Source: Xestospongia bergquistia
Taxonomy: Eukaryota; Porifera; Demospongiae; Haplosclerida; Petrosiidae
Length of the DNA: 64,000 nt
Assembly (NCBI GenBank): GCA_963965975.1
Contig: OZ014424.1
Span: forward strand, 744,001-808,000
Reading direction: 5' to 3'
The translations under genes were made by a program, and so were the position numbers. The notes under the pieces are model-generated. The model had not been told where the DNA came from. It did not search any database and was given only the letters and a program-made list of their open reading frames with translations. This document shows, piece after piece, positions 23,624-34,686 of this stretch (its first letter is position 1; every line of letters starts with the position of its first letter).

Positions 23624-26600
23624 ATGGCAGGAGGTCAGACAAAGTAAGGATAATGACCTATCTAAGATGTACTGTCTAGTTACGTGTGTAGACCTAATAA
23701 CTCTCTCTTCTCTGAGGCTCCTTGCATACCTCACTGTAGTTTGTTAGCTTGTTATTAGAGTATTGTACTTGCATATGATGTTAGTGTCTAATTGTCTTAT
23801 AGATACTTTGCCTGTTTTAGTATCTGAATAATCTTATGTACTCGTTCTCTTTAGTCAATCATGGTGGTCACATTTGACAATGGCACCAAAAGATGCCATT
23901 TTTGGTTTGCAAGAAACTTGTAGACAAGATCCTAGATCTCCTAAAGTTAATTTTGCTATCGGAGTATATAGTAATGATGATGGTACACCACATGTATACT
24001 CCATTGTACAAAAGGTAAAATAGTCTGTCTATCCTATCTTTCTGTCCATCCATTCATTCATACATGTATCTGTCCATCCATCCAATCATTCATTCATGTA
24101 TCTGTCCATCCATCCATTCATTCGTCCATTTATCCACATCCATCCATCGATTTATTCTTGTATTTATCCATTCATTGAAGGTTGAAAGGGCATTACTTGA
24201 TAAAAAATTAGACAAAGAGTATGCTGGTATTATGGGGATAAAATCTTTCCATAAAGCAGCCATTGAATTTGCCTTAGGGAAAGAAAATCCAATAGTCACC
24301 AATAATCTGGTACATTAATTATATAATGTTCTTTTTCAATAGCTAATATGTTTCCGTTATAGTACGCAACAGCTCAAACTATTGCTGGAACAGGTGCTCT
24401 TCGTTTTATTGCAGCATTTTTGGTGCTTGGTACTCATTTCTTTATTATTTATTATTTATTTTTCAGGCCAAGCATTATCCTTATAACAAAATTGTATATA
24501 TGTCAGACTACACTTGGCCTAACCATGCTCCTATATTTAGGTAATTTAAAGACTGATACCTAGACTAGAATATTGAGACTGAGAATGAGACCTGTGTATT
24601 GAAATGAGTATGAAATGTACCTAAACACAGTTTGATAATGAATGAAAAAATATTTAAAGACTGAGATCAAAGTTTTTGAGAATTAGTTCAAATGTTTAGA
24701 AATTACTGTTATCATTTTTAGGGAAGCTGGTCATCAAATAAAATATTACCGTTATTACGATCCTAAAACTGGTGGCCTAGACAGTACAGGATTATATGAA
24801 GATCTCAAGGTACTCTAACTTTTAGTATATGTCATGTCGTCATCTCTTTCTCATGCTCTGCTCTTTCTATTAGACAATACCTGCTAACTCAATTTTGTTG
24901 TTTCAAGCTTGTGGTCATAACCCAACTGGAGTTGACCCTAATGTAAGTTGACTATAATATAGAAATAAGTTACCTATAGATAAAACAGTACTACTTATAT
25001 AAGAATTACTTATGGTATAGGACATCCCTTGTCTCTTTAGTTAATGTTGTCATTTATATATCATTCTTTCTTATTTGTTATGACATTTCATGGACTCCAT
25101 TAAATTAAATATTTTAAACTCTGTTCCTTTGTATTCGTTGTTTTATTTTTCTCTTAGTTGGAAGAATGGGGTGAGATATCTCGTATATCAAAGGTATCAT
25201 TACTTAATTTATAACCTGTTTCAGAAACTGGTTTGTTTAATAGGAACGTGGTCATTTCATTATTATTGATAATGTGTATCAAGGGTTTGCTAGTGGTAAT
25301 GTAGATGATGATATGGCTGGTTTGAGACTACTTGTTGCCGATGGACACTTGTTGGCTATTTGTCATACCTTCTCTAAGAATATGGGTTTATATGGTATGA
25401 ATTGATGATGAATGAAGAGATGTGATAGACAGATGAATGGATGGATGGTTGATAGATTGATAGATGGATGAATGAATTGATGGATGGTTGATGTGATGGA
25501 CTTATAGATTAATGGATGGATGGATAGAGTAAACAAAAAGGTCCATACAGAGGCAAAGTGACTGATCAGTAAATACCTTGTATCAGTCAATAGTAGAGAG
25601 AATAAACACAATATTTCTATTTTCTTTGTCTTTAGGTGAGAGAGTTGGTACAGCTACTCTTTTGTGTAGCAGTGTTGAAGAGCGACAATTAGTAGAGTCA
25701 CAAATGAAGCTTATTATACGACCAATGTGGTCTAATCCTCCTATCAATGGAGCTAGAATAGCTATAGAATTGCTCACCAATTCAGAGTACAAAGAGGAAT
25801 GGTAAGTTTCTCTTAAGTTAGGGCCAGTTAGTAGTTTTGTTTTGTTTAGGCTAAAAGAGTTGAGGGCTGTGTTTGATGATATTTTAAAGAAAAGACAATG
25901 TTTTTATGATGCACTGGTAAAAACAGGTTAGTCTATAAAATACTTGAGTTTACTACAATACATATAATAGCAGACTACATCACTTTTGTTTTTGTGAACA
26001 ATAAACTCAGACATATAATGTATTTTGTATAAATTATATACTGATTGTTGTCTGTAGCAAGTCAGCCCTGATACCACTATACCATGATGTGTATTGTCTG
26101 TCATCATTCTAACCTGTGCTCTATGCTATTTCCAATTTACTGAAGTAATTATTTTATTTATACTTAGGATCTCAGCGTGATTGGTCTCATATTTTAAAGC
26201 AGAAAGGCTGGTTTTGTTTCCCTGGAATTACACAAGACCAGGTAAGACAAAAATAGATCCTTTTTTAAGTAAACACTCTCAAAGGCCAATACTAACTAAC
26301 TTCTTTGCGTGGTTTCATCCTTTGGTTCTTTTCTTTACCTTCTTTTACTTTTACTGCTATAGTTTTCTTTTTTACCTTCATCATGTACTATGATATCCTT
26401 AATACCTGTATGCTATGTCCAATAATTGCCATTGCAGTCAAGGACATGTTGTCAGTAGTTTCAGAAAAAGTACCCTCTGTTATTTTAGTAGTAGGCACCA
26501 AAGCCAGAAACTTATTGAGCTTAATCTTGATTTACTGGTATTGTTTATAGTTAATCCTTTTATTAGGCTGAGAGATTGGAAAGAGATTATGCTGTTTTCA

Positions 26601-26692
26601 TGACTAAAGATGGCCGTGTCCCTGTAGTTGCTTTACGCACTAAAGATATTGAATATGCAGCTAAATCAATAAGTGAAGTGATAAAAGACTAA
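23624..26692 (+). CDS. Divergent aspartate-aminotransferase-like paralogue
   Basis: Class-I aminotransferase, tandem duplicate of GOT2 with the same exon order. Exon 1 is only 20 nt (MAGGQTN); exon 2 begins QSWWSHLTMAPKDAIFGL. Retained: TWPNHAPIF (Trp that stacks on PLP), [11 protein letters not shown], the Asp and Tyr of [25 protein letters not shown] with the PLP lysine, and NPPINGARI. Differences: G to P after the PLP-stacking Trp, A to V before the PLP-binding Tyr, and a changed C-terminus (DGRVPVVALRTKDIEYAAKS). The Arg-rich presequence is gone, so it is probably cytosolic; no clear targeting signal is seen. It could be active with shifted substrate preference. The stop is TAA at 26690-26692, with AATAAA at 26716 and 26754. 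Confidence 0.9.
24040..24180 (+). repeat. (ATCC/ATTC)n simple repeat
   Basis: Degenerate tetranucleotide repeat filling the intron before the exon at about 24181. Confidence 0.85.
25400..25530 (+). repeat. (GATG/GATA)n simple repeat
   Basis: Degenerate GATG/GATA/TGAT repeat within an intron of the aminotransferase paralogue. Confidence 0.85.
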
Positions 26693-26715
26693 ATTTAGGA
26701 TAAAAATAATGCTGA

Positions 26716-26759
26716 AATAAATTATGTATTCCGATATATTAATTTAATGTATAAATAAA
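26716..26759 (+). promoter_or_regulatory. Two polyadenylation signals of the GOT paralogue
   Basis: AATAAA at 26716-26721 and again at 26754-26759, just after the stop codon. Confidence 0.6.
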
Positions 26760-27037
26760 CCTTATAAAGCAGCTGATTATGAAACAATATTTATGTACAG
26801 ACTAAGCAGTGAAGCAATCATTAGAATAATTAATAAAAAAATTTCTCTCAAATATCTTTGAAGCAAGCATGAAATTTATTATTAAAATATGTACAAGCTT
26901 TTAACAGCAAAATAAAGATAACAATATGTTTGGCGATCTAGTAACTTGTTCATTGTCTTTACAAAAAAAATTTAAAACTAGTTGCAGCATGCAGCATAAC
27001 GTATTACTAAAGAAACATTGACCAGCACAATGTTTAG
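26760..27037. other. Convergent 3' spacer
   Basis: Tail-to-tail spacer between the aminotransferase paralogue (plus) and the first GH2 gene (minus). No gene is seen. Confidence 0.5.
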
Positions 27038-29983
27038 CTATTCATTGAACTTCATTGATCTCTTGGCTACATTCAACACATTATGTGTGACAATATCAGT
27101 AGTTACTGGAATAGTCACAGTTGAACTACCCACACCAGGAGCAGATACCTCTACTACAATACTGTCTGCAAACTTTGAGGGTGATGATACTCCTGGATGT
27201 CTAATATGTGTATGAATACCACCATCTCTATCAATCTGTAACAGACGATGTCGATGTTGTGATGATGAAGCATGATCTTCTGTCACTTGGACTACAACTC
27301 GAGCTAGACCATGATAAGCACTCCTCCACGATGCATGGTTAGGTTCATGACATGCTGGATCTCCATTGCCTACTCCAATGATCCGTCCAGGACCACTTAC
27401 AATCCTAAATGATACATTATGTGATGCAGATGGAACTACTTGACCTGTTGAATCTACAATGGAAGCTCGAACAAGACCTGTGTCTTGACCATCTAGAACA
27501 AGGGCAGATCCAGTTCCAGTCTTCTCACTAGGGACATCAATACTAGCTATGATCTTAGCTGGAGAACCACTAGTTAATATTGTATGTGTGGCCATGACAA
27601 CATGCTGATCAGAGATAGCAGTAGCTGTTAGATTTCCAGAAGCAAATGTAACACTCCATTGAGCCCAGCCCTGCCAAACCAGTTGTTGTACACCCTGTGA
27701 TTTACCATTGATAAAGAGTTCAGCCATGGGAGCATTAGTATAAACATGGATAGTACGAGTGTTAGCATTAGGGTGTGGTTCCCAATGTTCTACAATATGT
27801 ACCAGATAACCATCTTTAGCATTATCTTGAGATGGAGCACTATCTTGATTAACAAGTGATGGAGGATTGATTGGATAATCATTACCACCTGTAGAATGGT
27901 TCATCATTGCATTATACAGCCACCATGATCTAAACCAATAGGCAGAAGCCTTGGGAAATCCAGCTAAATCAATGGATCCAAAGGAGGATGAGACATGTGG
28001 CCAGCCAAAAGGATGTGGTTCACCATAATAGTCAAATAATGTCCACACCATACATCCAGCAACAAATTTACGATTGAGTTGATATTCTGTTTGTGCACTT
28101 AAACAGTCTGCATTAAAATTACCCAGCACTGGTATGGATTTGTCAGCAAAATCTTCTCCTCTTTGAGTAACACATGAACAACATTCAGACCCTATAAGTG
28201 GTTTGTAAGGATACTGCTTGTGATAAGAGTCAAATACATCACCATTTCGATGAGAGAACCCTTGAACATCAATCACCTTCGATAGGCCGCCACCTATATC
28301 TCCATTTTGGTTAGCTGTTACTGGACGGTAAGAATCTTCTTCTTTAGAAACTTGCTTAAATTCATTGCCAATTTTTTCATCATCATTACCATAGTTACAT
28401 CCTCTCTCATTACAAAAGGACCATGCCATTACACTAGGATGGTTGCGATCACGTCTTACCATGTCCTTCTGGTTTTGAACCCAAATAGAGTTGTTACCAA
28501 ATTCCCTATTTTCATCCCACACAATCACTCCAATACGATCCAGTATGTCCAGCATAACTGGAATTGGAGGATTGTGGGACATCCGCCATGAGTTAGCTCC
28601 CACAGCTCGCATACTTTGCCCTCTAAACAGATTCACTCTATCAGGTACAGCCATACCCACACCAGTGAAATCATTATGATTATTAAAACCACGCCATGTA
28701 AAGTGGACACCATTTAAAAAGAAACCAGTATTAGGATCCCAATGAGTTTGTCGTACACCAATTGTTACATTAACCTCATCTATAACAGACCCATCCAATA
28801 CTTGACATTGAAAAGTGTAGAGGTAAGGACGTGCTGGAGTCCATAGCTCCACTTTAGCAACAAAATAGCTAGTAAAGACTGTGATGGTGTCACCTCCACC
28901 CATCGTGTTTGGAGGTGTAGTATCATTCCCTACTATTTTACCATTTTCATCATAAAGCACTGAGTAAAAGTATACCTTATTTTCATCACTCTCTTCATTG
29001 ACTATTTCAGCAGTGATGGTGAAATGGGCTGTACCAGCGTACATGCCTTTGGAAATGTCATTAGGATCGTGATACTTAATTTCACCTGTGATATTTGTAA
29101 CACCATAGAGGCCATCTGGCACAAAGTGGGCTAGATTTGTACTAACAAGATAGGTATGTCGGTAGATACCTCCCCCTTCATACCACCAACCTGAACCACC
29201 ATTAGAAGCTGCTCTAACTGCAATAACGTTTTCATTCTCCTTACCATCTCCATAAAAGACATTTGTTGCATTATCAAGACGAACAGCAAAACTAGTGTAA
29301 CCAGAATCATGATAGGTCAACAACTGTCCATTAAGGTAAGTGGTTGATGCTCGGAATACTCCTTCAAAGTATATCCAAATAGACCTACCCTTCCATTCTG
29401 TAGGCAGATTAAAGTGTTTACGATACCAAGTGACATTCTTAGGTAAGTAAGCTTGCTTTTCTGGACCATTTTCCTTGTTATATACTCCGGTAATTAAACC
29501 ATCATGAGGAACATCAATAACTTCCCAAGAGCTGTCATCAAAATCCCTTGATGTGGGGCCATTTGTGACAGGAGGTAGTGGTTTAGCTGGGACATCTCTC
29601 CCTCCACCAACCCATGTATCATCTTTGTGACTACAGTCACTGCTCTGTCCAATCCAACACCCAGCTTTGTTAGAATATTGCCATATAGCACACATGATAT
29701 CTCCACAACAAGCACCACGACAATCATCAGCATTACTGGCACTATTAGACTTAAGTCCACGACATTCTACTGAAGTGATATTATGTGGGAAGGTACTTTC
29801 AGGGCAATGCACTATTGTACCCTCTTCTCCTAAAAAGAACTTCCAAGCAAAATCAAAGTTGATGGTTTCTCTTGGTGGTAGGTCTTGTGACTGACTGAAA
29901 GACAGAGGAGAGGCTGAGGTAAGGAGAGCAATGAAGAATAATATATTATAAAAAGGCAAAAGAAGCTTCATCTTTTCTAACAA
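27038..29983 (-). CDS. Secreted GH2 glycosidase (beta-galactosidase-like), copy 1
   Basis: A 981-residue single-exon protein. An N-terminal signal peptide (LLLPFYNILFFIALLTSASP) is followed by the GH2 sugar-binding domain, interrupted at about residues 70-125 by a Cys-rich PAN/apple-like insert (DDCRGACCGDIMCAIWQYSN). The GH2 Ig-like domain follows, then the TIM barrel with DENREFG, the acid/base Glu526 in FCNERGC and the nucleophile Glu600 in IGSECCS. C-terminal Ig-like domains resemble DUF4982 (TIHVYTNAPMAELFINGKSQ) and GH2 domain 5 (VRASIVDSTGQVV, GNGDPACHEPNHASW). Both catalytic acids are present, so an active secreted or lysosomal exo-glycosidase is expected; the exact sugar cannot be read. 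It is head to head with copy 2. The lack of introns contrasts with neighbouring genes. Confidence 0.88.
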   Translation of the reverse strand: MLEKMKLLLPFYNILFFIALLTSASPLSFSQSQDLPPRETINFDFAWKFFLGEEGTIVHCPESTFPHNITSVECRGLKSNSASNADDCRGACCGDIMCAIWQYSNKAGCWIGQSSDCSHKDDTWVGGGRDVPAKPLPPVTNGPTSRDFDDSSWEVIDVPHDGLITGVYNKENGPEKQAYLPKNVTWYRKHFNLPTEWKGRSIWIYFEGVFRASTTYLNGQLLTYHDSGYTSFAVRLDNATNVFYGDGKENENVIAVRAASNGGSGWWYEGGGIYRHTYLVSTNLAHFVPDGLYGVTNITGEIKYHDPNDISKGMYAGTAHFTITAEIVNEESDENKVYFYSVLYDENGKIVGNDTTPPNTMGGGDTITVFTSYFVAKVELWTPARPYLYTFQCQVLDGSVIDEVNVTIGVRQTHWDPNTGFFLNGVHFTWRGFNNHNDFTGVGMAVPDRVNLFRGQSMRAVGANSWRMSHNPPIPVMLDILDRIGVIVWDENREFGNNSIWVQNQKDMVRRDRNHPSVMAWSFCNERGCNYGNDDEKIGNEFKQVSKEEDSYRPVTANQNGDIGGGLSKVIDVQGFSHRNGDVFDSYHKQYPYKPLIGSECCSCVTQRGEDFADKSIPVLGNFNADCLSAQTEYQLNRKFVAGCMVWTLFDYYGEPHPFGWPHVSSSFGSIDLAGFPKASAYWFRSWWLYNAMMNHSTGGNDYPINPPSLVNQDSAPSQDNAKDGYLVHIVEHWEPHPNANTRTIHVYTNAPMAELFINGKSQGVQQLVWQGWAQWSVTFASGNLTATAISDQHVVMATHTILTSGSPAKIIASIDVPSEKTGTGSALVLDGQDTGLVRASIVDSTGQVVPSASHNVSFRIVSGPGRIIGVGNGDPACHEPNHASWRSAYHGLARVVVQVTEDHASSSQHRHRLLQIDRDGGIHTHIRHPGVSSPSKFADSIVVEVSAPGVGSSTVTIPVTTDIVTHNVLNVAKRSMKFNE

Positions 29984-30242
29984 AGTTGTTTTCCTGACCT
30001 TTAGAAATGAATATCATTTACAATATGATGAATATTATTAATAAGTATGGTAGAGAATATTATTAATAAGTATGGTAGAGAATATTATTAATAAGCATGG
30101 TAGAATAATTAAGTAATTGACTGGAAGTTTGCAATATGGAAAACACTAACTGATTAGCCTTTAATTAAGTTTTAATATCCTGTTTATTAACATGTGGTTA
30201 AAGAAGCTTTGATAATTATCTACTCAGCAAATATTAACAAGA
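29984..30242. promoter_or_regulatory. Bidirectional GH2 promoter with triple 26-bp repeat
   Basis: The 259-bp spacer between divergent GH2 start codons. Three copies of a 26-bp unit (AATATTATTAATAAG...) lie at about 30030-30105. The same spacer recurs at 34480-34686 with a single copy of the unit. Confidence 0.7.
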
Positions 30243-33161
30243 ATGAACTTATTGATTGTTTTACTCTCTATAAACCTCTATATGACTTCTATTATCACTT
30301 CATGTAATATATCAAAAAGAGAAGTCATCAACTTTGATTTTGGTTGGAGATTTTCTCTTAACGGAGAAGGGTCGATAGTTGAATGTCCTGAAAGTGAATT
30401 TCCACATAATCTTACAATGGCAGAGTGTTATGGTCTAAGATTTTTTTATGCCAACAATGCTGATGATTGTCGTGGTGCTTGTTGTGCTGATATTACATGT
30501 ACTATATGGTTATATTCAAACAGTGATGGATGTTGGATTGGTCGAAGTGATGATTGTAGTAGCAACACTAAGTCAATGAAAATGGGTGGAAAGAGAGACA
30601 TTCCAATTAAACCATTGAATTTTACAACTAATGGTGCTACATCAAGAGATTTTGATGACAGTTCTTGGGAAGTTATTGATGTTCCTCATGATGGTTTAAT
30701 TACTGGAGTCTACTACGAGAATGGTCCTAGAGGACAAGCTTACTTACCTAGGAATGTCACTTGGTATCGTAAACATTTCAATCTTCCTATAGAGTGGAAG
30801 GGTAGGTCTATCTGGGTATACTTTGAAGGAGTATTCCGGGCATCAACCATTTACCTTAATGGACAAAAGTTGATATATCATGATTCTGGCTATACCAGTT
30901 TTTATGTTCGTCTTGACAATGCAACAAGTGTCTTTTATGGAGATGGTAAGGAGAATGAAAATGTCATTGCCATCAGAGCTTCTTCTAATGGTGGCTCAGG
31001 TTGGTGGTATGAGGGAGGAGGTATCTACCGACATACCTATCTTGTTAGTACAAATCCTGCCCATTTTGTACCAGATGGTATCCATGGTGCTTCAAATGTA
31101 ACAGGTGATATTCACTATCATGATCCTAATGATATATCCAAAGGTATGTATGCTGATACAGTTATGTTCAAGGTTACTGCTGAAGTAGTCAATGATGCCA
31201 GTGAAGAAGTGAAACTATATGTTCGTGCCAACTTGCTTGATGAAAATGGAAAGATGGTTGCAAATTCTTCTACTCCTCCAAACACACTGAATGGTGGAGA
31301 AACTATTACTACAGAGAATGACTTCTCTGTGTCTAATGTCGAGTTATGGAGTCCTGCTCGTCCCTATCTTTACACAATACAATGTCAAACATGGGCGGGT
31401 TGTGTTTTAGAAGAAGTTAATATAACAATTGGTGTCCGACAAACCCATTGGGATGGTAATACTGGTTTCTTTTTAAATGGTGTTCACTTTACATGGCGTG
31501 GTTTTAACAACCACAATAATTTTGCTGGTGTAGGTGTAGCAATACCAGACAGGATCAACCTGTTTAGAGGACAAGTTATGCGAGCTGTGGGTGCTAACTC
31601 ATGGCGGATGTCCCATAATCCTCCAATTCCAGTTATGTTGGACATACTGGATCGTATTGGAGTGATTGTATGGGATGAAAATAGGGAATTTGGTAATACC
31701 CCTATTTGGGTTCAAAACCAGCAGGACATGGTAAGACGTGATCACAATCATCCTAGTGTTGTGGTATGGTCCTTTTGTAATGAAGCAGGATGTAATCTTG
31801 GAGACAATGTAGAGGATATAGCAATAGAGTTTAAACAAGTGTCTTACAAAGAAGACATGTATCGTCCAGTTACAGGCAACATGAATGATTACTTTGGAGA
31901 TGGTTTAACTTCACAGGTTGACATTCAAGGAATGTCACACCAACCTGGTGATGTTTTTGACTCTTTTCACAGTAAATTTCCCACTAAGCCAACCATTGGT
32001 TCTGAGTGTTGTTCTTGTGATACTCAAAGAGGTGAAGACTTTCCTGATAGTTCCAATCCATCCAGACCTACCATTGGTAATTTTAATGCAGACTGTTTAA
32101 GTGCAGAAACTGAATATACACTTAATCGTAAATTTGTTGCTGGGTGTATGGTGTGGACATTATTTGACTATTATGGTGAACCACATTTTGGCTGGCCGCA
32201 AGTCTCATCCACCTTTGGATGCATTGATCTAGCTGGATTTCCCAAGGCTTCTGCCTATTGGTTTAGATCATGGTGGTTGTATAATGCAATGATGAACCAT
32301 TCTACAGGTGGTAATGATTATCCAATCAATCCTCCATCACTTGTTAATCAAGACAGTGCTCCGTCTCAAGATAATGCTAAAGATGGATATCTAGTACATA
32401 TTGTAGAACATTGGGAACCACACCCTAATGCTAACACTCGTACTATCCATGTTTATACTAATGCTCCCATGGCTGAACTCTTTATCAATGATAAATCTCA
32501 AGGTGTACAACAACTGGTATGGCAGGGCTGGGCTCAATGGAGTGTTACATTTGCTTCTGGAAATCTAACAGCTACTGCTATCTCTGATCAGCATGTTGTC
32601 ATGGCCACACATACAATATTAACTAGTGGTTCTCCAGCTAAGATTGTAGCTAGTATTGATGTCCCTAGTGAGAAGACTGGAACTGGATCTGCCCTTGTTC
32701 TAGATGGTCAAGACACAGGTCTTGTTCGGGCTTCCATTGTAGATTCAACAGGTCAAGTAGTTCCATCTGCATCACATAACGTATCATTTAGGATTGTAAG
32801 TGGTCCTGGACGGATCATTGGAGTAGGCAATGGAGATCAAGCATGTCATGAACCTAACCATGCATCATGGAGGAGTGCCTATCATGGTCTAGCTCGAGTT
32901 GTAGTCCAAGTAACAGAAGATCATGCTTCATCATCACAACATCGACATCGTCTGTTACAGATTGATAGAGATGGTGGTATTCGTACACATATTGGACATC
33001 CAGGAGTATCATCACCCTCAACGTTTGCAGACAGTATTGTAGTAGAGGTATCTGCTCCTGGTGTGGGTAGTTCAACTGTGACTATTCCAGTAACTACTGA
33101 TATAGTCACGCATAATGTGTTGAATGTAGCTAAGAGATCAATGAAGTTAAATAACCATTGA
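30243..33161 (+). CDS. Secreted GH2 glycosidase, copy 2
   Basis: A 972-residue single-exon protein with the same domain order as copy 1. Signal peptide MNLLIVLLSINLYMTSIITS; PAN-like insert with DDCRGACCADITCTIWLYSN; barrel with acid/base Glu514 (FCNEAGC) and nucleophile Glu588 (IGSECCS); two C-terminal Ig-like domains. The N-terminal two thirds resembles copy 3 most, while the last third is nearly identical to all other copies including the oppositely oriented copy 1. A His pair (NNH) ends the protein. Expected activity is beta-galactosidase-like on host or microbial glycans; inference only. Confidence 0.88.
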   Translation: MNLLIVLLSINLYMTSIITSCNISKREVINFDFGWRFSLNGEGSIVECPESEFPHNLTMAECYGLRFFYANNADDCRGACCADITCTIWLYSNSDGCWIGRSDDCSSNTKSMKMGGKRDIPIKPLNFTTNGATSRDFDDSSWEVIDVPHDGLITGVYYENGPRGQAYLPRNVTWYRKHFNLPIEWKGRSIWVYFEGVFRASTIYLNGQKLIYHDSGYTSFYVRLDNATSVFYGDGKENENVIAIRASSNGGSGWWYEGGGIYRHTYLVSTNPAHFVPDGIHGASNVTGDIHYHDPNDISKGMYADTVMFKVTAEVVNDASEEVKLYVRANLLDENGKMVANSSTPPNTLNGGETITTENDFSVSNVELWSPARPYLYTIQCQTWAGCVLEEVNITIGVRQTHWDGNTGFFLNGVHFTWRGFNNHNNFAGVGVAIPDRINLFRGQVMRAVGANSWRMSHNPPIPVMLDILDRIGVIVWDENREFGNTPIWVQNQQDMVRRDHNHPSVVVWSFCNEAGCNLGDNVEDIAIEFKQVSYKEDMYRPVTGNMNDYFGDGLTSQVDIQGMSHQPGDVFDSFHSKFPTKPTIGSECCSCDTQRGEDFPDSSNPSRPTIGNFNADCLSAETEYTLNRKFVAGCMVWTLFDYYGEPHFGWPQVSSTFGCIDLAGFPKASAYWFRSWWLYNAMMNHSTGGNDYPINPPSLVNQDSAPSQDNAKDGYLVHIVEHWEPHPNANTRTIHVYTNAPMAELFINDKSQGVQQLVWQGWAQWSVTFASGNLTATAISDQHVVMATHTILTSGSPAKIVASIDVPSEKTGTGSALVLDGQDTGLVRASIVDSTGQVVPSASHNVSFRIVSGPGRIIGVGNGDQACHEPNHASWRSAYHGLARVVVQVTEDHASSSQHRHRLLQIDRDGGIRTHIGHPGVSSPSTFADSIVVEVSAPGVGSSTVTIPVTTDIVTHNVLNVAKRSMKLNNH

Positions 33162-33700
33162 CAACACTTCTGTCATGCTACTTATTAAAGAACTAGCTAA
33201 CATTAGCTGTTGCATTTTATATTTTTGCTCTTTGCATTTTTCTGCTGTTACATTTAATCATAATTAGTTATAACTAATAATGATCTTATTAAATTAAATT
33301 ATAGATTAGAAGATGCTATAACTAGTTGTGTTCAGTTTCTGCTACCAATTTACTTAATATTACATAATCTTTTTGTCTCCTAACTCCAGTTGCTTTCCTT
33401 TAAATGCTGCACTCTACGAGATTACAACATTCAAAAAACAAGAGTACATTTAAGGTGTTTCCCATTATTCTTAGATTTCTTCTAAATTTTTACATCATAA
33501 TTTTCTTCTTGATAAGGTATTATTATATTTTATTATTGTATGTTTTATTAACCCATGTTGTTCATCGTTCTATGTGAATAACATTTTTAATTATTTTAAA
33601 ATTTAAACAAGGCAAACAACAGCTACTAATCAGCAAAATTTTCTGTTTGTTTTAATGTCCAGTTATATATTTAATTTGTGTTTATTTTAATGGTACCTGA
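33162..33700 (+). other. Duplicated 3' flank of GH2 copy 2
   Basis: AT-rich 3' flank nearly identical to 37609-38180 behind copy 3, marking the end of a tandem duplication unit. No gene is seen. Confidence 0.7.
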
Positions 33701-33970
33701 ACAAATACCATTGAGTTCAATATTAACCATTTTAATGATGTTTAATGTTGCTTGAACTAATGTAATTGGACACCATACAAATAGTTCCTATGGTGCCCAA
33801 TGGTGTTTCCATATAAACCACTTCTATGGTGGCCAATTGTGCTTGAAGACACACCATTGGACCGTAGAAACCATTTCTATTGTGCCCATTGTGCTGTGAG
33901 CAAGCATTGTCAGGCACCATAGAAATGTAATCTAAAGTGCCCAATGATACCTGAACAAACACCATTGAAG
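33700..33970. repeat. Short inverted-repeat family (GGCACCATAGAAA / TTTCTATGGTGCC)
   Basis: Several degenerate units of roughly 55-60 bp. Each contains an imperfect palindrome built from CACCATAGAAA and its complement, separated by links such as TGTGCTTGAAGACAC. The same family is at 38150-38450. It is non-coding and MITE-like in appearance, with no transposase. Confidence 0.8.
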
Positions 33971-33976
33971 TGTTTA

Positions 33977-34480
33977 TGATACCAAGTGACATTCTAAGGT
34001 AAGTAAGCTTACTTTTCTGGCCCATTTTCCTTATACACTCCAGTAATTAAACCATTATGAGGAACATCAATAACTTCCCAAGAGCTATCATCAAAATCCC
34101 TTGATGTAGGGCCACTTGTGGCAGGAGGTAGTGGTTTAGCTGGGACATCTCTCCCTCCACCAACCCATGTATCATCTTTGTGACTACAGTCACTGCTCTG
34201 TCCAATCCAACACCCAGTATTGTTAGAATACTGCCACATGATATGTCCACAACAAGCACCACGACAATCATCAGCATTACTGGCACTATTAGACTTAAGT
34301 CCATGACATGCACTATTGTACCCTCTTCTCCTATAAAGAACTTCCAAGCGAAATCAAAATTGATGGTCTCTCTTGGTGGTAGGTCTTATGCTTGACTGAA
34401 GGAAAGAGGAGAGGCTGAGGTAAGGAGAGTAATGAAGAATAATACATTATAAAAAGGCAAAAGAAGCTTCATCTTTTCTA
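33977..34480 (-). pseudogene. Truncated 5' copy of minus-strand GH2 gene
   Basis: Matches 29415-29985, the signal peptide through the start of the sugar-binding domain of copy 1. It has several deletions, and the reading frame is broken by a stop shortly after the signal peptide. Its 3' side ends at the inverted-repeat family. It sits head to head with copy 3, as copy 1 does with copy 2. Confidence 0.88.
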
Positions 34481-34686
34481 ACAAAGTTGTTTTGCTGACC
34501 TTTAGAAATGAATATTATTTACAATATGATGAATATTATTAATAAGTATGGTAGAATAAATTGACTGGAAGTTTGCAATATGGAAAACACTAACTGATTA
34601 TCCTTTAATAAACTTTTGATATCCTGTTTATTAACATGTGGTTAAAGAAGCTTTGATAATTATCTACTCAGCAAATATTAACAAGA

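Noticed and set aside
26181-26603. Two overlapping plus-strand frames rich in Phe and Leu
   Set aside because: They lie in the last large intron of the GOT paralogue and show no recognisable protein pattern.
33732-34025. Minus-strand frame over the palindromic repeats
   Set aside because: Composed of the CACCATAGAAA repeat family; no coding signal.
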